Of a DNA stretch of 64,000 nucleotides, positions 16,509-25,961 are shown piece after piece (position 1 is the first letter of the stretch; each line of letters opens with the position of its first letter). Origin of the DNA: Planctomycetota bacterium (GTDB lineage: Bacteria; Planctomycetota; J058); NCBI GenBank assembly GCA_019636275.1, contig JAHBXY010000017.1:21404-85403 (forward strand). Reading direction: 5' to 3'. The position numbers were made by a program, and so were the translations under genes. The notes beneath the pieces are model-generated. The model was not told the DNA's origin. It saw only the letters and a list, made by a program, of their open reading frames with translations, and made no database searches.

Positions 16509-18740
16509 GTGATCCGGGCGACCCACGCCGACCGGCGACTCGTGTGGCTCGGCGTGCCCCTGGCGCTCCTGCTCCTGGGGCCCGCCCTCCACGGCGACCG
16601 CACGCTCGTCGGCGCCGACCTGTTCACCTTCGACCTGCCGCGCCTCGAGGCGCTCTCGCGCGCCTGGCGCGCCGGCCACGTCCCCGGCTGGAGCCCGCAC
16701 GTCGGCCACGGGCAGCCGTTCCTGGCCGACCCGTGCTTCGCGGCCCACTACCCCGGCCACGCCCTGCTGCTCCTGCTCCCGCCCGTCCAGGCGCTGACCT
16801 GGCTCCTCCTGCTGCACCTGGCGCTCGCCCACGCGGGCGCCTACCGCCTCGCCCGCGCGCTGGGCCTGGGCCCGGCTGCGGCCGCCCTGGCCGGCGTCGT
16901 CTACGCCGGCGGCGGGGTGGCGCAGTCGCACGTCCACTCGCCCTGCTTCCTCCTGGGGATGGCCTGGCTCCCCTGGGGGGTCCTCGGCGCCTGGTGGGCG
17001 CTCGAGCCCGGCGCGCCGCGCCGGCGCCTCGTCGTGGCGGCGGCCCCGTTCGCGCTCATCTACCTGGGCGGCGCGCCCGAGTTCGGCGCGCTGGCGGGCG
17101 CCCTGGCCTGGGCGGTCGCCGTCGGTCGGGGCCGCGGCCTCGCGCGCGCGACGGCGGGCCTGCTCGTCGTCGCCGCCCTGGCCGTGGCCCTCGCCGCCAG
17201 CACCCTCGTGCCCTTCCTCGCCGTCGCCGGGGAGACCGACCGCGCCGCCGGGCTCGCCTACGCCGCGGCCGCCCGCTGGTCGCTCCACCCGCTCGAGCTG
17301 CCGGGTCTCCTCGTCGCGCAGCCGTTCGCCGGCGGCGGGCTGCCGGCCGCGACGATCGGCCACGTCGGGCGCGCGTGGTATCCGAGCATCTACGTGGGCG
17401 CGGCGCCGGCGGCCCTGCTGGCGCTCGGCGCGCTCGCCGCGCGGCGCGACGCGCGCGCGCGGCTCGTCCTGCTGGCGGCGGCCCCGTTCCTCCTCTACGC
17501 GCTCGGCGAGCACGGCCCGCTGCACCCGCTCCTCTTCGAGCACGCGCCGGCGGTGCGCTCGTTCCGCTACCCGGCCAAGGCGTTCGTGCCGGTGGCGCTG
17601 TGCGCGGCGCTCCTGGTCGGGGTCGGCCTCGAGCGGGCGCGCGCGCGGCCCGCCGCCCTGGCCGTCGCCCTCGCCGCCGCCGCCGTCCTCTCGCTCGCCG
17701 CCGGCGCGGCCGCCTGGCGCGAGGCCCCGGCGCTGACGTGGCGGGCCGCGACGACCGCCGCGTTCGCCGGGGTCGCGCTCGTCCTCTGGCGCGTCCGGCC
17801 GCAGACGGCCGCCCGGGGCGGGCTCGTCCTCCTGGCGCTGCTCGACCTCGGCGTCGCCTCGCGCGGCGTGATCGAGGTCGCGCCGGCCGCGGTCTACGCC
17901 GCGCCGCCGGCGCTCCTCGGCCACGTCGCCGCCGAGCAGGCCGACGGGGCGCCGCGGCGGGTGGCCACGCTCGAGAGCGCGTTCGCCGCGCGCGGCGTCG
18001 TCGGCCCCGGGCTCGGGCCGGAGGCGGCCGCGCAGCGAGGCTGGCGCGAGGCGCTCCTGCCCAACACCGGGATGAGCGTCGGCGTGCGCACGGCGAGCGG
18101 CTTCAGCTCGTTCACGCCCGGGCGCCTGGCCGCCCTGCGCGCGGCCGCCCGCGACGTCGACATGCCCCGCTACCTGCGCCTCCTCGGGGCGGGCCTCGTC
18201 GTGCACGCCGCCGACGACCCGACCGTGGCCGGCGACGCGGCGCCGATCGGCGCCGTCGGCCCGTGGGTCCTGTCGCGCCTCGCGGGGGCGCCGCCCTGGG
18301 CCGTCGTCCACGGCGCCGCGCGCGCGGCCGACGGGCCGGCGGACGCCGCGGCGCAGGTCGCCGACCCGGGGTTCGACCCGGCGCGCGCGTGCGTGGTCGA
18401 GGGGGCGCCGTCACTCCCGGCGAACGACGGGCCGGTGGGGGTCGCGCGCGCGCTGCGCCTCGAGGACGACCTCGTCGCCCTGGCGGTCGACGCACGCGCC
18501 GACGGCCTGCTCGTCGTGCGCGAGGGCTGGGGGCGCGGGTGGCGGGCCGAGGTCGACGGGCGCCCGGCGCCCGCGCTCCCGGCCGACGCGCTCTTCCGCG
18601 CCGTCCCGGTGCCGGCGGGCCGCCACGAGGTCACGCTGCGCTACGAGGCGCCGCTGCGCGCCCATGGCGCCGCGGTCGGCCTGGTCGCCTGGGCGGCGCT
18701 GCTCGCGGCGGCGCTCGCCGGGCGGCGGCGCGCGGCCTGA
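16509..18740 (+). CDS. YfhO-like multi-pass membrane protein
   Basis: The 743-residue protein has about ten hydrophobic segments, then a large extracytoplasmic domain and a last membrane helix near residues 720-738. The N-terminal loop (DRTLVGADLFTFDLPRLEA) and the C-terminal WGRGWRAEVDGRPAP and PAGRHEVTLRYEAP motifs are hallmarks of the YfhO family, GT-C-fold membrane proteins linked to glycosylation of teichoic acid or other surface lipids in Firmicutes. The GTG at 16509 gives the complete first loop. In this organism the acceptor is unknown. The stop lies 7 bp from that of the convergent cheB gene. Confidence 0.85.
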   Translation: MIRATHADRRLVWLGVPLALLLLGPALHGDRTLVGADLFTFDLPRLEALSRAWRAGHVPGWSPHVGHGQPFLADPCFAAHYPGHALLLLLPPVQALTWLLLLHLALAHAGAYRLARALGLGPAAAALAGVVYAGGGVAQSHVHSPCFLLGMAWLPWGVLGAWWALEPGAPRRRLVVAAAPFALIYLGGAPEFGALAGALAWAVAVGRGRGLARATAGLLVVAALAVALAASTLVPFLAVAGETDRAAGLAYAAAARWSLHPLELPGLLVAQPFAGGGLPAATIGHVGRAWYPSIYVGAAPAALLALGALAARRDARARLVLLAAAPFLLYALGEHGPLHPLLFEHAPAVRSFRYPAKAFVPVALCAALLVGVGLERARARPAALAVALAAAAVLSLAAGAAAWREAPALTWRAATTAAFAGVALVLWRVRPQTAARGGLVLLALLDLGVASRGVIEVAPAAVYAAPPALLGHVAAEQADGAPRRVATLESAFAARGVVGPGLGPEAAAQRGWREALLPNTGMSVGVRTASGFSSFTPGRLAALRAAARDVDMPRYLRLLGAGLVVHAADDPTVAGDAAPIGAVGPWVLSRLAGAPPWAVVHGAARAADGPADAAAQVADPGFDPARACVVEGAPSLPANDGPVGVARALRLEDDLVALAVDARADGLLVVREGWGRGWRAEVDGRPAPALPADALFRAVPVPAGRHEVTLRYEAPLRAHGAAVGLVAWAALLAAALAGRRRAA

Positions 18741-18747
18741 GCGCGGG

Positions 18748-19797
18748 TCAGCGGCCGGGCGCCCCGTGGCGCACGATGGCCTCGGCCATGCGCTCGATCG
18801 AGACCTGCGCGGCGGCCAGCCCGGCCTCGACCACGCGGCGAGGCATGCCGTAGACCACGCACGAGGCCTCCGCCTCGGCCAGGACCTCGCCCCCGGCGGC
18901 GCGGATCGCGCGCGCGCCGATGAGGCCGTCGTCGCCCATCCCGGTGAGCACGACGCCGAGGACGTCGCCGCCGTAGGCCAGGGCCGCGCTCTGGAACAGC
19001 GCGTCGACCGACGGCCGGTAGAACGACTCGCGCGGCTGCGCGTCGAGCCGCGCCACGGGGCCGTCGGGGCCGCGCTCGAGCGTGAGGTGCCGCCCGCCCG
19101 GCGCCAGGGCCGCCATGCCGGGCCGGAGGACCAGGCCGTCGCGGGCCTCGCGGACGGTCAGGGCCGACCCCTCGTCGAGGCGCGCCGCCAGCGAGTCGGT
19201 GTAGCCGGCGGGGATGTGCAGGGCGATCGCCACGGGCGCGGGCAGGCCGCCGGGCAGCGCGGCCAGGAGGCGCGTGATCGCCTGCGGGCCGCCCGTGGAG
19301 GTGCCGACGACCACGACCCGGCGCGTCCAGGGCGCGTCCGGTCCCGGCGCCGGGGTCGCCGGCCGCGCGACCTCGTCGGGGCGCGGCCAGGGGCGCTGGC
19401 GGGCGGCCGCGGCGGCGAGCACCTTGGCCACGAGCTCGCGCGAGACCTCGCGGAGCTGGCTCGAGGCCAGGGCCGTCGGCTTGCGCACGAGCTCGACGGC
19501 GCCGAGCTGGAAGGCCTCGACGGCCAGCGCGCTCTCGGCGTCGGAGATGCTCACGACGACCACGCGCGGCGCGCCGTCGTCGCGCGGCAGGGCGCGCAGG
19601 ACGCCCAGGCCGTCGAGCTCCGGCATGACGAGGTCGAGCGTCACCACGTCGGGGCGCAGGAGCTCGATCTTCTCCAGCGCCTCGAGCCCGTCGCGCGCCG
19701 TGCCCACGACCTCGATCCCGGGCGCGGCGGCGAGCACCTCGCGCAGCACCTTGCGGGTGAAGGCCGAGTCGTCGACGACCAGCACGCGGGCGGTCAT
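18748..19797 (-). CDS. cheB: Chemotaxis response regulator protein-glutamate methylesterase CheB
   Basis: This 349-residue protein has an N-terminal receiver domain (phospho-acceptor Asp55 in VVTLDLVMPELDG) and a C-terminal methylesterase domain with the catalytic triad Ser167 (VGTSTGGPQA), His194 (ALHIPAGYT) and Asp290 (TGMGDDG). It would remove methyl groups from, and deamidate, the receptor encoded upstream. The ATG at 19797 overlaps the cheR stop (ATGA), so it is the last gene of a seven-gene operon. All catalytic residues are present. Confidence 0.95.
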   Translation of the reverse strand: MTARVLVVDDSAFTRKVLREVLAAAPGIEVVGTARDGLEALEKIELLRPDVVTLDLVMPELDGLGVLRALPRDDGAPRVVVVSISDAESALAVEAFQLGAVELVRKPTALASSQLREVSRELVAKVLAAAAARQRPWPRPDEVARPATPAPGPDAPWTRRVVVVGTSTGGPQAITRLLAALPGGLPAPVAIALHIPAGYTDSLAARLDEGSALTVREARDGLVLRPGMAALAPGGRHLTLERGPDGPVARLDAQPRESFYRPSVDALFQSAALAYGGDVLGVVLTGMGDDGLIGARAIRAAGGEVLAEAEASCVVYGMPRRVVEAGLAAAQVSIERMAEAIVRHGAPGR

Positions 19798-20624
19798 GGG
19801 CGCGCCCGCCGGTAGTGGAACACGCCGCCGCGCTCGACGCACTCGAGCGGCAGCCGCAGGCGCACGAGCGACTCGGACACGCCGACGAACAGCGCGCCCC
19901 CGGGGGCGAGCTGCTCGACGATGCCCTGCACGACGCGCCGGGCGGCGTCGTCGGCGAAGTAGATGAGCACGTTGCGGCACAGGACCGCGTCGAAGGCCCC
20001 GAGCGCGCGCCGGGCCGCGTCGTCGAGCAGGTTCACGCGCCGCCAGCGCACGCGTTCGATCAGCTCGCGCCGGACGACCAGCCCGTCGGGCCTGCGCTCG
20101 ACCCACCGGTCGACCCATGGCTCGAGCGGCGGCGGCGGCGGCGCGCGCAGGGCGCGCGGGCCGTAGCGGCCCTCCTGCGCCCGGGCGAGGGCGCGGCCGC
20201 TCACGTCGGAGGCGACCAGCTCGACCCGGTCGAGCACACCGCGCGCGTCGAGGAGCATGGCGAGCGACAGCGGCTCCTCGCCCGTGGCGCACGCGGCCGA
20301 CCAGGCGCGCGCCGAGCCCGCCGCCCGCGCGCGCTCGGCGAGGAGGTCGGCCGCGACCTCGAGCTGGTCGAGCTCGCGCAGCAGGTAGGTCTCGTGGATG
20401 ACGAGCGCCTCGACGAGGTGCTGCATCTCGGCGCCGTCGGGGTCGTCGTAGCGCAGGACGTAGTAGTAGTCGAGGAGCGTGTCGAGGCCGCGCTCGACGG
20501 CCCGCGTCGAGACCCGCTCCGCGAACAGGTCGCGCCGGTCGAGCCCGTGATGCAGCCCGGTGCGCTCCTCGACCAGCCCGGCGAGGAGCGAGAACACCTG
20601 CGGTGAGAGCGGGAGCGGGTCCAC
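19794..20624 (-). CDS. cheR: Chemotaxis protein methyltransferase CheR
   Basis: The 276-residue enzyme would methylate receptor glutamates with S-adenosylmethionine. The SAM motif ACATGEEPLS is near residue 110 (usually GCSTGEEPYS) and the conserved DAVLCRNVLIYF near 215. The N-terminal helical CheR domain is also present. There is no TPR extension. The start is GTG at 20624, 3 bp after the stop of the HEAT-repeat gene, and its stop overlaps the cheB start by 4 bp. Confidence 0.94.
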   Translation of the reverse strand: MDPLPLSPQVFSLLAGLVEERTGLHHGLDRRDLFAERVSTRAVERGLDTLLDYYYVLRYDDPDGAEMQHLVEALVIHETYLLRELDQLEVAADLLAERARAAGSARAWSAACATGEEPLSLAMLLDARGVLDRVELVASDVSGRALARAQEGRYGPRALRAPPPPPLEPWVDRWVERRPDGLVVRRELIERVRWRRVNLLDDAARRALGAFDAVLCRNVLIYFADDAARRVVQGIVEQLAPGGALFVGVSESLVRLRLPLECVERGGVFHYRRARP

Positions 20625-20627
20625 GGC

Positions 20628-22982
20628 TCACCGCGCCAGGAGGAGCTGGCAGACCCGGCGCACCTCCGGGTCCGGGTCGCCCTGCGCGAGGCCCTCGAGC
20701 GCCTGGCGGGCGGCGTCGGGGTCCACGGCGGAGAGCGTGGTGGCCGCCGCCTTGCGCGCGGCGGGGTTGGCGCTGCCCAGCGCCTGGCGCAGGCCCGCCA
20801 GGCCGGCCGGCTTCCCGAGGCGCGCCAGCGCCGAGGCGACCCAGGGCGCGAGCTCGTCGGTGGCCGCGTCGAGGGTGGCTACGAGGGCCGGCGCGCGCTC
20901 GTCGCCGGCCGCGGCCAGGGCGGCGAGCGCCTGCGGCCGCAGGGCCGGGTCGCCGAGGAAGCCGGCCAGCGCGCGCGTGGCCTCCGGGCCGGGCGCCGCG
21001 GCCAGGAAACCGATCGCCGCCGTGCGCACCCCCTCGTCGGGGTCGGCCGCGGCGCGGGTCAGGACGGCGAGCGCCTCGCCGCCGCCGAGCTCGGCCAGGG
21101 CGGCGAGCGCGACCAGCCGCGTGGCGGCGTCCTGCGCCGAGGCCGCGGCGAGGAGCAGCGGCAGCGCCTCGGGGCGCCGCTGGAGGCCGAGGCCGATGAG
21201 GGCCGCGCGCCGCATGTCGGGGTCGGGGTCCGAGGCGGCTTCGCGCAGGGGCTCGGCGGCCAGCGGGCTCTGCAGGTGCGCCAGGGCCTCGATCGCGGCC
21301 ACGCGCACCTGCCCGGCGGGGTCGCGCACGAGCGGGGCGAGCGCGGGGGCGGCGGCCTCCTCGCCCAGGCGCCCGAGCGACTGGCAGGCGAAGTAGCGCG
21401 TCCAGGGCGCCTCGTCGGTCAGGCCGCGCAGGAGGGCGGCCGTGACCCGCGGGTCGGGCGGGCTCTGGCCGAGCGCGCGCATGGCCGCCGAGCGCGCGGC
21501 CTCCTCCGGTCCGCGGGCGAGCTCGAGCAGGCGCTCGAGCGCGCGCGGGTCGTCGATGAACGGCAGCCCCTGGATCGCCGTGGCGCGCACGCGGGGGTCG
21601 GGGTCGCCGAGCGCGTCGAGGAGCGGCTGCAGGGCGCGCGGGTAGCCGAAGTAGGAGAGGATGCGCACGGCGGCGCGGCGCACGCCCGGCGCGCTCGCGC
21701 GCGCCGCGTCGAGCGCCAGGCGCTCCGTGTCGCCCGAGCCGAGCGACTGGATCGCCCCCGTCGCCGCCTGCACGACGCGCGCGTCGGGGTCGGCGAGGAG
21801 CCCGAACAGCGCCGGCACGGCGCGCGTGCCCCCGATGCGCGCCAGGGCGTCGCACGCCAGCGCCCGGACCTCGGGGTCGGGGTCGCGCAGGCAGGCGGTC
21901 ACGTCGTCGACGCCGGTGGGGCTGGTGACCCGCGGCAGGATCGCCCGCCGGCGCGCGGCGTCGCCCTCGCGCAGGGCCTTGTAGAGCTGGAGCTCGGCCG
22001 AGCGCCGGTCGATCGCGTCGAGCGCCGCCGCCGCCGCGTCGACGAGGCCGGGGACCTCGAGCAGCGGCGTGAGCACCGGCACCGCCGCGTCGGTGCCGAT
22101 CGTCCCCAGGAGCAGGCAGATCGCCGCCTGCTCCTGCGAGTCCGCCCCGCCGAGGGCCTGGGCCAGGCGCCGGATGACGACGTCCGGGCTGGCGGCGCGG
22201 CGCACGGCGTCCTCGAGCGGGGCGACGCTGCCGAAGCGCTCGCGGTAGGCGGCGTGGAGCTCGGCCAGGGCCACGGCAGCCACCCTCACGCTCGCCTCGG
22301 GCTGCGTGGAGAGGAAGCCCACCAGCGGGGCGACGGCGGCGCGCTCGGCGGTGCGGCCGAGGGCGCGGCAGGCCTCGTGGGCGTACATGGGGTCGTCGAG
22401 CAGCGCCGCCAGCGGCGCGACGGCGCGCGGGTCGCCGCTGCGGCCGAGCACGTCGATCGCCGGGAAGGTGCGGAAGAAGCGGCGCGTCTGCACGGCCGCG
22501 ACGAGGGCGTCGACGGCGGCGCGCCCGCCGATGCGCCCGATGGCTTCGATCGCCGAGACGGCCACGTTGTCGTCCGGGTGCTCGATCAGGCGCTGCAGCG
22601 CGGGCAGGGCCGCCGCGGCGCGGCGGCGGCCGAGCACCTGCGCGCCGTCGGCGACGACGGCCGGGCGCGGGTCGTCGAGGAGGCGGAGCGCGCCGCGCTC
22701 GGCGTCGCCGCTCGAGGCGACGAGCGCGTCGACGGCGGCGGCGATGCGCGTCTCGTCGTCGCGCCGCACGGCCAGCAGGTCGGTGAGCGGGTCGACCGCC
22801 GGGTCGCCGAGCGCCGCGATCGCCCCCACGACCGCCCGGCGCACGGCCCAGCTCGGCTCGACGAGCTGCTCGAGCAGCGCCGGCAGGGCGCCGGCCCCCT
22901 CGGCGGCGACGCGCCGGTCGAGGGCGTCGATCCGCGCCCGCTCGGTCTCGCTCAGCCACAGCGGCGCGTCGCCCCGGGTCAC
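20628..22982 (-). CDS. HEAT-repeat protein of the chemosensory operon
   Basis: The 784-residue protein consists almost wholly of HEAT/PBS-lyase-like repeats, each of about 30 residues with patterns such as D.DP.VRA.A..AL..IG ([40 protein letters not shown]). Roughly two dozen repeats can be followed from residue 25 to the end. There is no signal peptide or membrane segment. It would form a cytoplasmic superhelical scaffold for protein binding. The GTG at 22982 overlaps the receptor stop (GTGA) and its own stop lies 3 bp before cheR, so it is an integral member of the operon. Its partner is probably the receptor or CheR/CheB; this is inferred. Confidence 0.88.
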   Translation of the reverse strand: MTRGDAPLWLSETERARIDALDRRVAAEGAGALPALLEQLVEPSWAVRRAVVGAIAALGDPAVDPLTDLLAVRRDDETRIAAAVDALVASSGDAERGALRLLDDPRPAVVADGAQVLGRRRAAAALPALQRLIEHPDDNVAVSAIEAIGRIGGRAAVDALVAAVQTRRFFRTFPAIDVLGRSGDPRAVAPLAALLDDPMYAHEACRALGRTAERAAVAPLVGFLSTQPEASVRVAAVALAELHAAYRERFGSVAPLEDAVRRAASPDVVIRRLAQALGGADSQEQAAICLLLGTIGTDAAVPVLTPLLEVPGLVDAAAAALDAIDRRSAELQLYKALREGDAARRRAILPRVTSPTGVDDVTACLRDPDPEVRALACDALARIGGTRAVPALFGLLADPDARVVQAATGAIQSLGSGDTERLALDAARASAPGVRRAAVRILSYFGYPRALQPLLDALGDPDPRVRATAIQGLPFIDDPRALERLLELARGPEEAARSAAMRALGQSPPDPRVTAALLRGLTDEAPWTRYFACQSLGRLGEEAAAPALAPLVRDPAGQVRVAAIEALAHLQSPLAAEPLREAASDPDPDMRRAALIGLGLQRRPEALPLLLAAASAQDAATRLVALAALAELGGGEALAVLTRAAADPDEGVRTAAIGFLAAAPGPEATRALAGFLGDPALRPQALAALAAAGDERAPALVATLDAATDELAPWVASALARLGKPAGLAGLRQALGSANPAARKAAATTLSAVDPDAARQALEGLAQGDPDPEVRRVCQLLLAR

Positions 22983-25534
22983 GCGTCGCCGCCCCGCGGC
23001 GGCTTGCCGCCCCCGCGCGCGGGGCGCCCGCCGGCGCCGCTGGACCCGAGGAGCCCCACGACCTCGGCCGCCGTCTCGGCCTGCTCGGCCGTGGCCGTCC
23101 CCACCTGCTCGAGGACGCGCGTGACCTCCTCGACCCCCGCCGCGACGTCCTGGGCGCCGCGGACGTGCGCGGCGACGAGCCCGCCCAGCTCGCGGCCGCG
23201 CCCGGCCAGCCCGGCGACGGCCGTCCTGACCTCCAGGGTGGTCCGCGCCTGCTCGGCGGCCCCGGCGGCGACGCGCGAGAGGGAGGCCGTCTGGCGCTGG
23301 GCGCCCGCCGCCAGCTCGGTCACGGCCTGGGCCTGCTCGGCCAGCGCGCGGGCCGTGCCGCGCGCGGAGCGGCGCACGTCGTCGCCCTCCCTCGTGAGCG
23401 TGCCCATGGCCGTCGTCTGCTCGGCCGTGGCCCGGGCCACCTCGGCGGCCAGGCGCGCCACCTCGCGCGAGGCGCCCTCGATCTCGCGCGCCGCCCGGGC
23501 CTGCTCGCTCACGGCGCGGGCGGTGAGCGCCGCCTCCTTGCGCGCGCCGTCGACCGCGCGCGCGACCTCGGCCGCGCCCCGCGCCTGCTCGGCCAGGCCC
23601 TGGATCGTGCGCTGCGTGCTGCCGGCGACCTCCTGCGCCACGGCCGCCACGCCCGCGAGCGTCCGCGACTGCTCGGTCGTCGCCGCGGTCGTCTGCTGGG
23701 TGAGCGCGCGCATGCGGGCCGCCGCGCGCGCCAGCTCGCCCGCGCCGCCGGCCTGCTCGGTGGCCGCGCGCGCGACGCGCTCGACCGTGGCCTTGACCTG
23801 CCCGTTGGCGCGCACGACGTCGCGGACCGCCCGGGCCTGCTGGACGGCCGCCTCCTTCGTCTGCTGCGACATGCGCCGCACGTCGACCGAGCCCTGCGAC
23901 AGGCCCTGCATGGCCCGCGTCTGCTCGGCCGCGGCGCGCGCGATCGAGCGGCCCTCCTCGCCCAGCCGCGTCGTCGCCTGGACGACCGTCTGGGCGGCCT
24001 GGGCCTGCTCGAGGGCCGCCTGCTCGACCTCGCGCACCGCGCCGCCGAGCTCCTCGACCCCGCCGAGGACGGTGCCGAGGCCCCGCTCCGCCTCCTCGGC
24101 CAGGCGGCCGCCCTCCTCGGCGACCTTCACCCCGTCGGCCGCGGCGCCGACGGCCTCGCGCGCCGTGCCCTGGAGCCCGCGCACGATCTTGCCGATGTCG
24201 GCGCTCGCGGCGGCGGCGCGGTCGGCCAGGGCGCGGATCTCCTCGGCCACGACGGCGAAGCCGCGCCCGTGCTCGCCGGCGCGCGCCGCCTCGATGCTGG
24301 CGTTGAGCGAGAGGAGGTTCGTGCGGTCGGCGAGCAGGTTGATCGTCTGGACGATGTCGCCGATCTCCTCCGCCCTGCGCCCCATCTCGCGGATGACCCC
24401 CGACGAGTCGACGATCGCCTGGCGGACCTTGCCCAGCCCCGCGATCGAGCGCCGCACGGTGGCGCCGCCCTCGCGGGCGGCCGTCTGCACGCGGTCTGCC
24501 GTCTGGCGGGCGCCGGTCACGACGGTCGTGATGCGCCGCGTCGAGGCCTCGAGCTGCCCCGCGGCGCTGGCCGCGCTCGTGGCGAGGGTCCCCACCTGCT
24601 CGGCGCTCTGGGCCACGGTCTGCGACGACCGCGCCACCTGCTCGGTGGCGCTCGCGTTCGTGTCGATGACGGCGGCGCTCTTGTCGGCCGTGGCCGCCAC
24701 CTGCTCGACCGAGGCCGCCAGCTCGCTCAGCGTGCTGGCGGTCGCGGCCGAGGCCCCCTCGAGCTCCTTGGCCTGCTCGGCGAGCGCCGTGGCGGTGCGG
24801 GAGGACTGCTCGGCGGTGGCGGCGGTCTCCTCCACCGCGCTGGCCATCTCGGCCGCGTCGCGGCTCACGCGGTCGAGCGCCGCGGTCACGCCGCCCACGG
24901 CCGCGGCCACCTCGCCGATCTGTCCGGAGACGCCCTGCGCGTCGCCCGCCAGGCGGCCCAGGCCGGCGGACATCTGCTCGATCGTCGCCGCGATCTCCTG
25001 CATGGCCGAGGCGTTCGACTCGCCGCGCGCGGTCACGTCGCCGACGCTCGCCGTCGTCTCGGCGGCGGCCGCGACGAGCTGCTCGGCCGAGGCGGCCAGG
25101 TCGTTGGCGTTGCCGGCCACGCCCTTCACCGAGCGGGCGACCTCCTCGAGCGTGGCGGCGGTGGTCTCGGCCGAGGCGGCGAGCGCCTCGGTGCTCGCGC
25201 GCACGCCGTCGACCGACGCGGCCATCTCGGTCAGCCCCGAGGCCGTGGCCTCGAGCGACTCGAGCGCGCCGCGCGCGTCGCCGCTCAGCCGCTCCTGCGA
25301 GCGGCCGACCCCCTCGAGCGCGGCGGCGGCCTCGTCGGCCGCGGCGCCGAGCCCCTCGGCGAGCCCGCGCAGCCTGTCCCCGGTCGCGGCCTGCTCGCCG
25401 CTGCGGGCGGCCAGCCGGTCGGCGAGCGGCTCGGCGTCCTGCGCCCGCGTGGCGGCCTGCTGCAGCGCGCGCGAGATGGCCTGCGTGCGCGTGAGGGCGT
25501 CGTCGCCGCCGGTGGACCTACCGTTCCTCGCCAC
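22979..25534 (-). CDS. Soluble methyl-accepting chemotaxis protein
   Basis: This 851-residue receptor has the MCP hairpin tip [20 protein letters not shown] and [20 protein letters not shown] at about residues 385-430. Very long Ala/Glu/Gln/Thr-rich heptad coiled coils flank it (about 385 residues before, 420 after), many built from repeated AEQ.R/EQA units. There is no hydrophobic transmembrane segment and no recognisable PAS or other sensor domain. It therefore looks like a purely cytoplasmic signalling array component that must receive input by protein contact, for instance from the HEAT protein encoded next. The GTG at 25534 overlaps the end of cheW by 17 bp. Confidence 0.9.
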   Translation of the reverse strand: MARNGRSTGGDDALTRTQAISRALQQAATRAQDAEPLADRLAARSGEQAATGDRLRGLAEGLGAAADEAAAALEGVGRSQERLSGDARGALESLEATASGLTEMAASVDGVRASTEALAASAETTAATLEEVARSVKGVAGNANDLAASAEQLVAAAAETTASVGDVTARGESNASAMQEIAATIEQMSAGLGRLAGDAQGVSGQIGEVAAAVGGVTAALDRVSRDAAEMASAVEETAATAEQSSRTATALAEQAKELEGASAATASTLSELAASVEQVAATADKSAAVIDTNASATEQVARSSQTVAQSAEQVGTLATSAASAAGQLEASTRRITTVVTGARQTADRVQTAAREGGATVRRSIAGLGKVRQAIVDSSGVIREMGRRAEEIGDIVQTINLLADRTNLLSLNASIEAARAGEHGRGFAVVAEEIRALADRAAAASADIGKIVRGLQGTAREAVGAAADGVKVAEEGGRLAEEAERGLGTVLGGVEELGGAVREVEQAALEQAQAAQTVVQATTRLGEEGRSIARAAAEQTRAMQGLSQGSVDVRRMSQQTKEAAVQQARAVRDVVRANGQVKATVERVARAATEQAGGAGELARAAARMRALTQQTTAATTEQSRTLAGVAAVAQEVAGSTQRTIQGLAEQARGAAEVARAVDGARKEAALTARAVSEQARAAREIEGASREVARLAAEVARATAEQTTAMGTLTREGDDVRRSARGTARALAEQAQAVTELAAGAQRQTASLSRVAAGAAEQARTTLEVRTAVAGLAGRGRELGGLVAAHVRGAQDVAAGVEEVTRVLEQVGTATAEQAETAAEVVGLLGSSGAGGRPARGGGKPPRGGDA

Positions 25535-25961
25535 GAAGGGCCTCCTCGCCCACGACGCGGGCGGTGTCGAGCAGCATGAGCAGGCGCCGGTCGGCGCGCG
25601 CGATGGAGCGGACGAAGCCGGCCGCGCCCCGGGCGACCACCTCGGGCGGCGCCTCGAGCTGGTCGTCGCTCAGGGTCAGGACCTCGCGGGCGCGGTCGGC
25701 GAGCAGGCCGACGGTGCGCTCGCCGACGCGGACGACGATCACGCGGGTGTCGAGCGTCGACGCCGCCGGGGGCAGGCCGAAGCGCGCGCGGAGGTCCACG
25801 ACGGGGACCACCTGCCGGCGCGTCTGGATCATGCCGGCGACCCACGGGGCGGCGCCGGGCACGCGCGTCGCGCCCGAGAACGCCTCCATGTGCAGCACCT
25901 CGGCGGCGGGGAGGGCGTACTCGACCTCGTCCACGGCGAAGACGACGTGCAGGGCGGTCAC
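25518..25961 (-). CDS. cheW: Chemotaxis coupling protein CheW
   Basis: The 147-residue CheW-fold protein couples the receptor to CheA. It has the typical pattern [19 protein letters not shown], then [23 protein letters not shown] and [15 protein letters not shown]. The frame is open upstream, but the GTG at 25961 overlaps the cheA stop by 4 bp (GTGA) and gives normal CheW length. Its stop lies inside the start of the receptor gene. Confidence 0.93.
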   Translation of the reverse strand: MTALHVVFAVDEVEYALPAAEVLHMEAFSGATRVPGAAPWVAGMIQTRRQVVPVVDLRARFGLPPAASTLDTRVIVVRVGERTVGLLADRAREVLTLSDDQLEAPPEVVARGAAGFVRSIARADRRLLMLLDTARVVGEEALRGEER

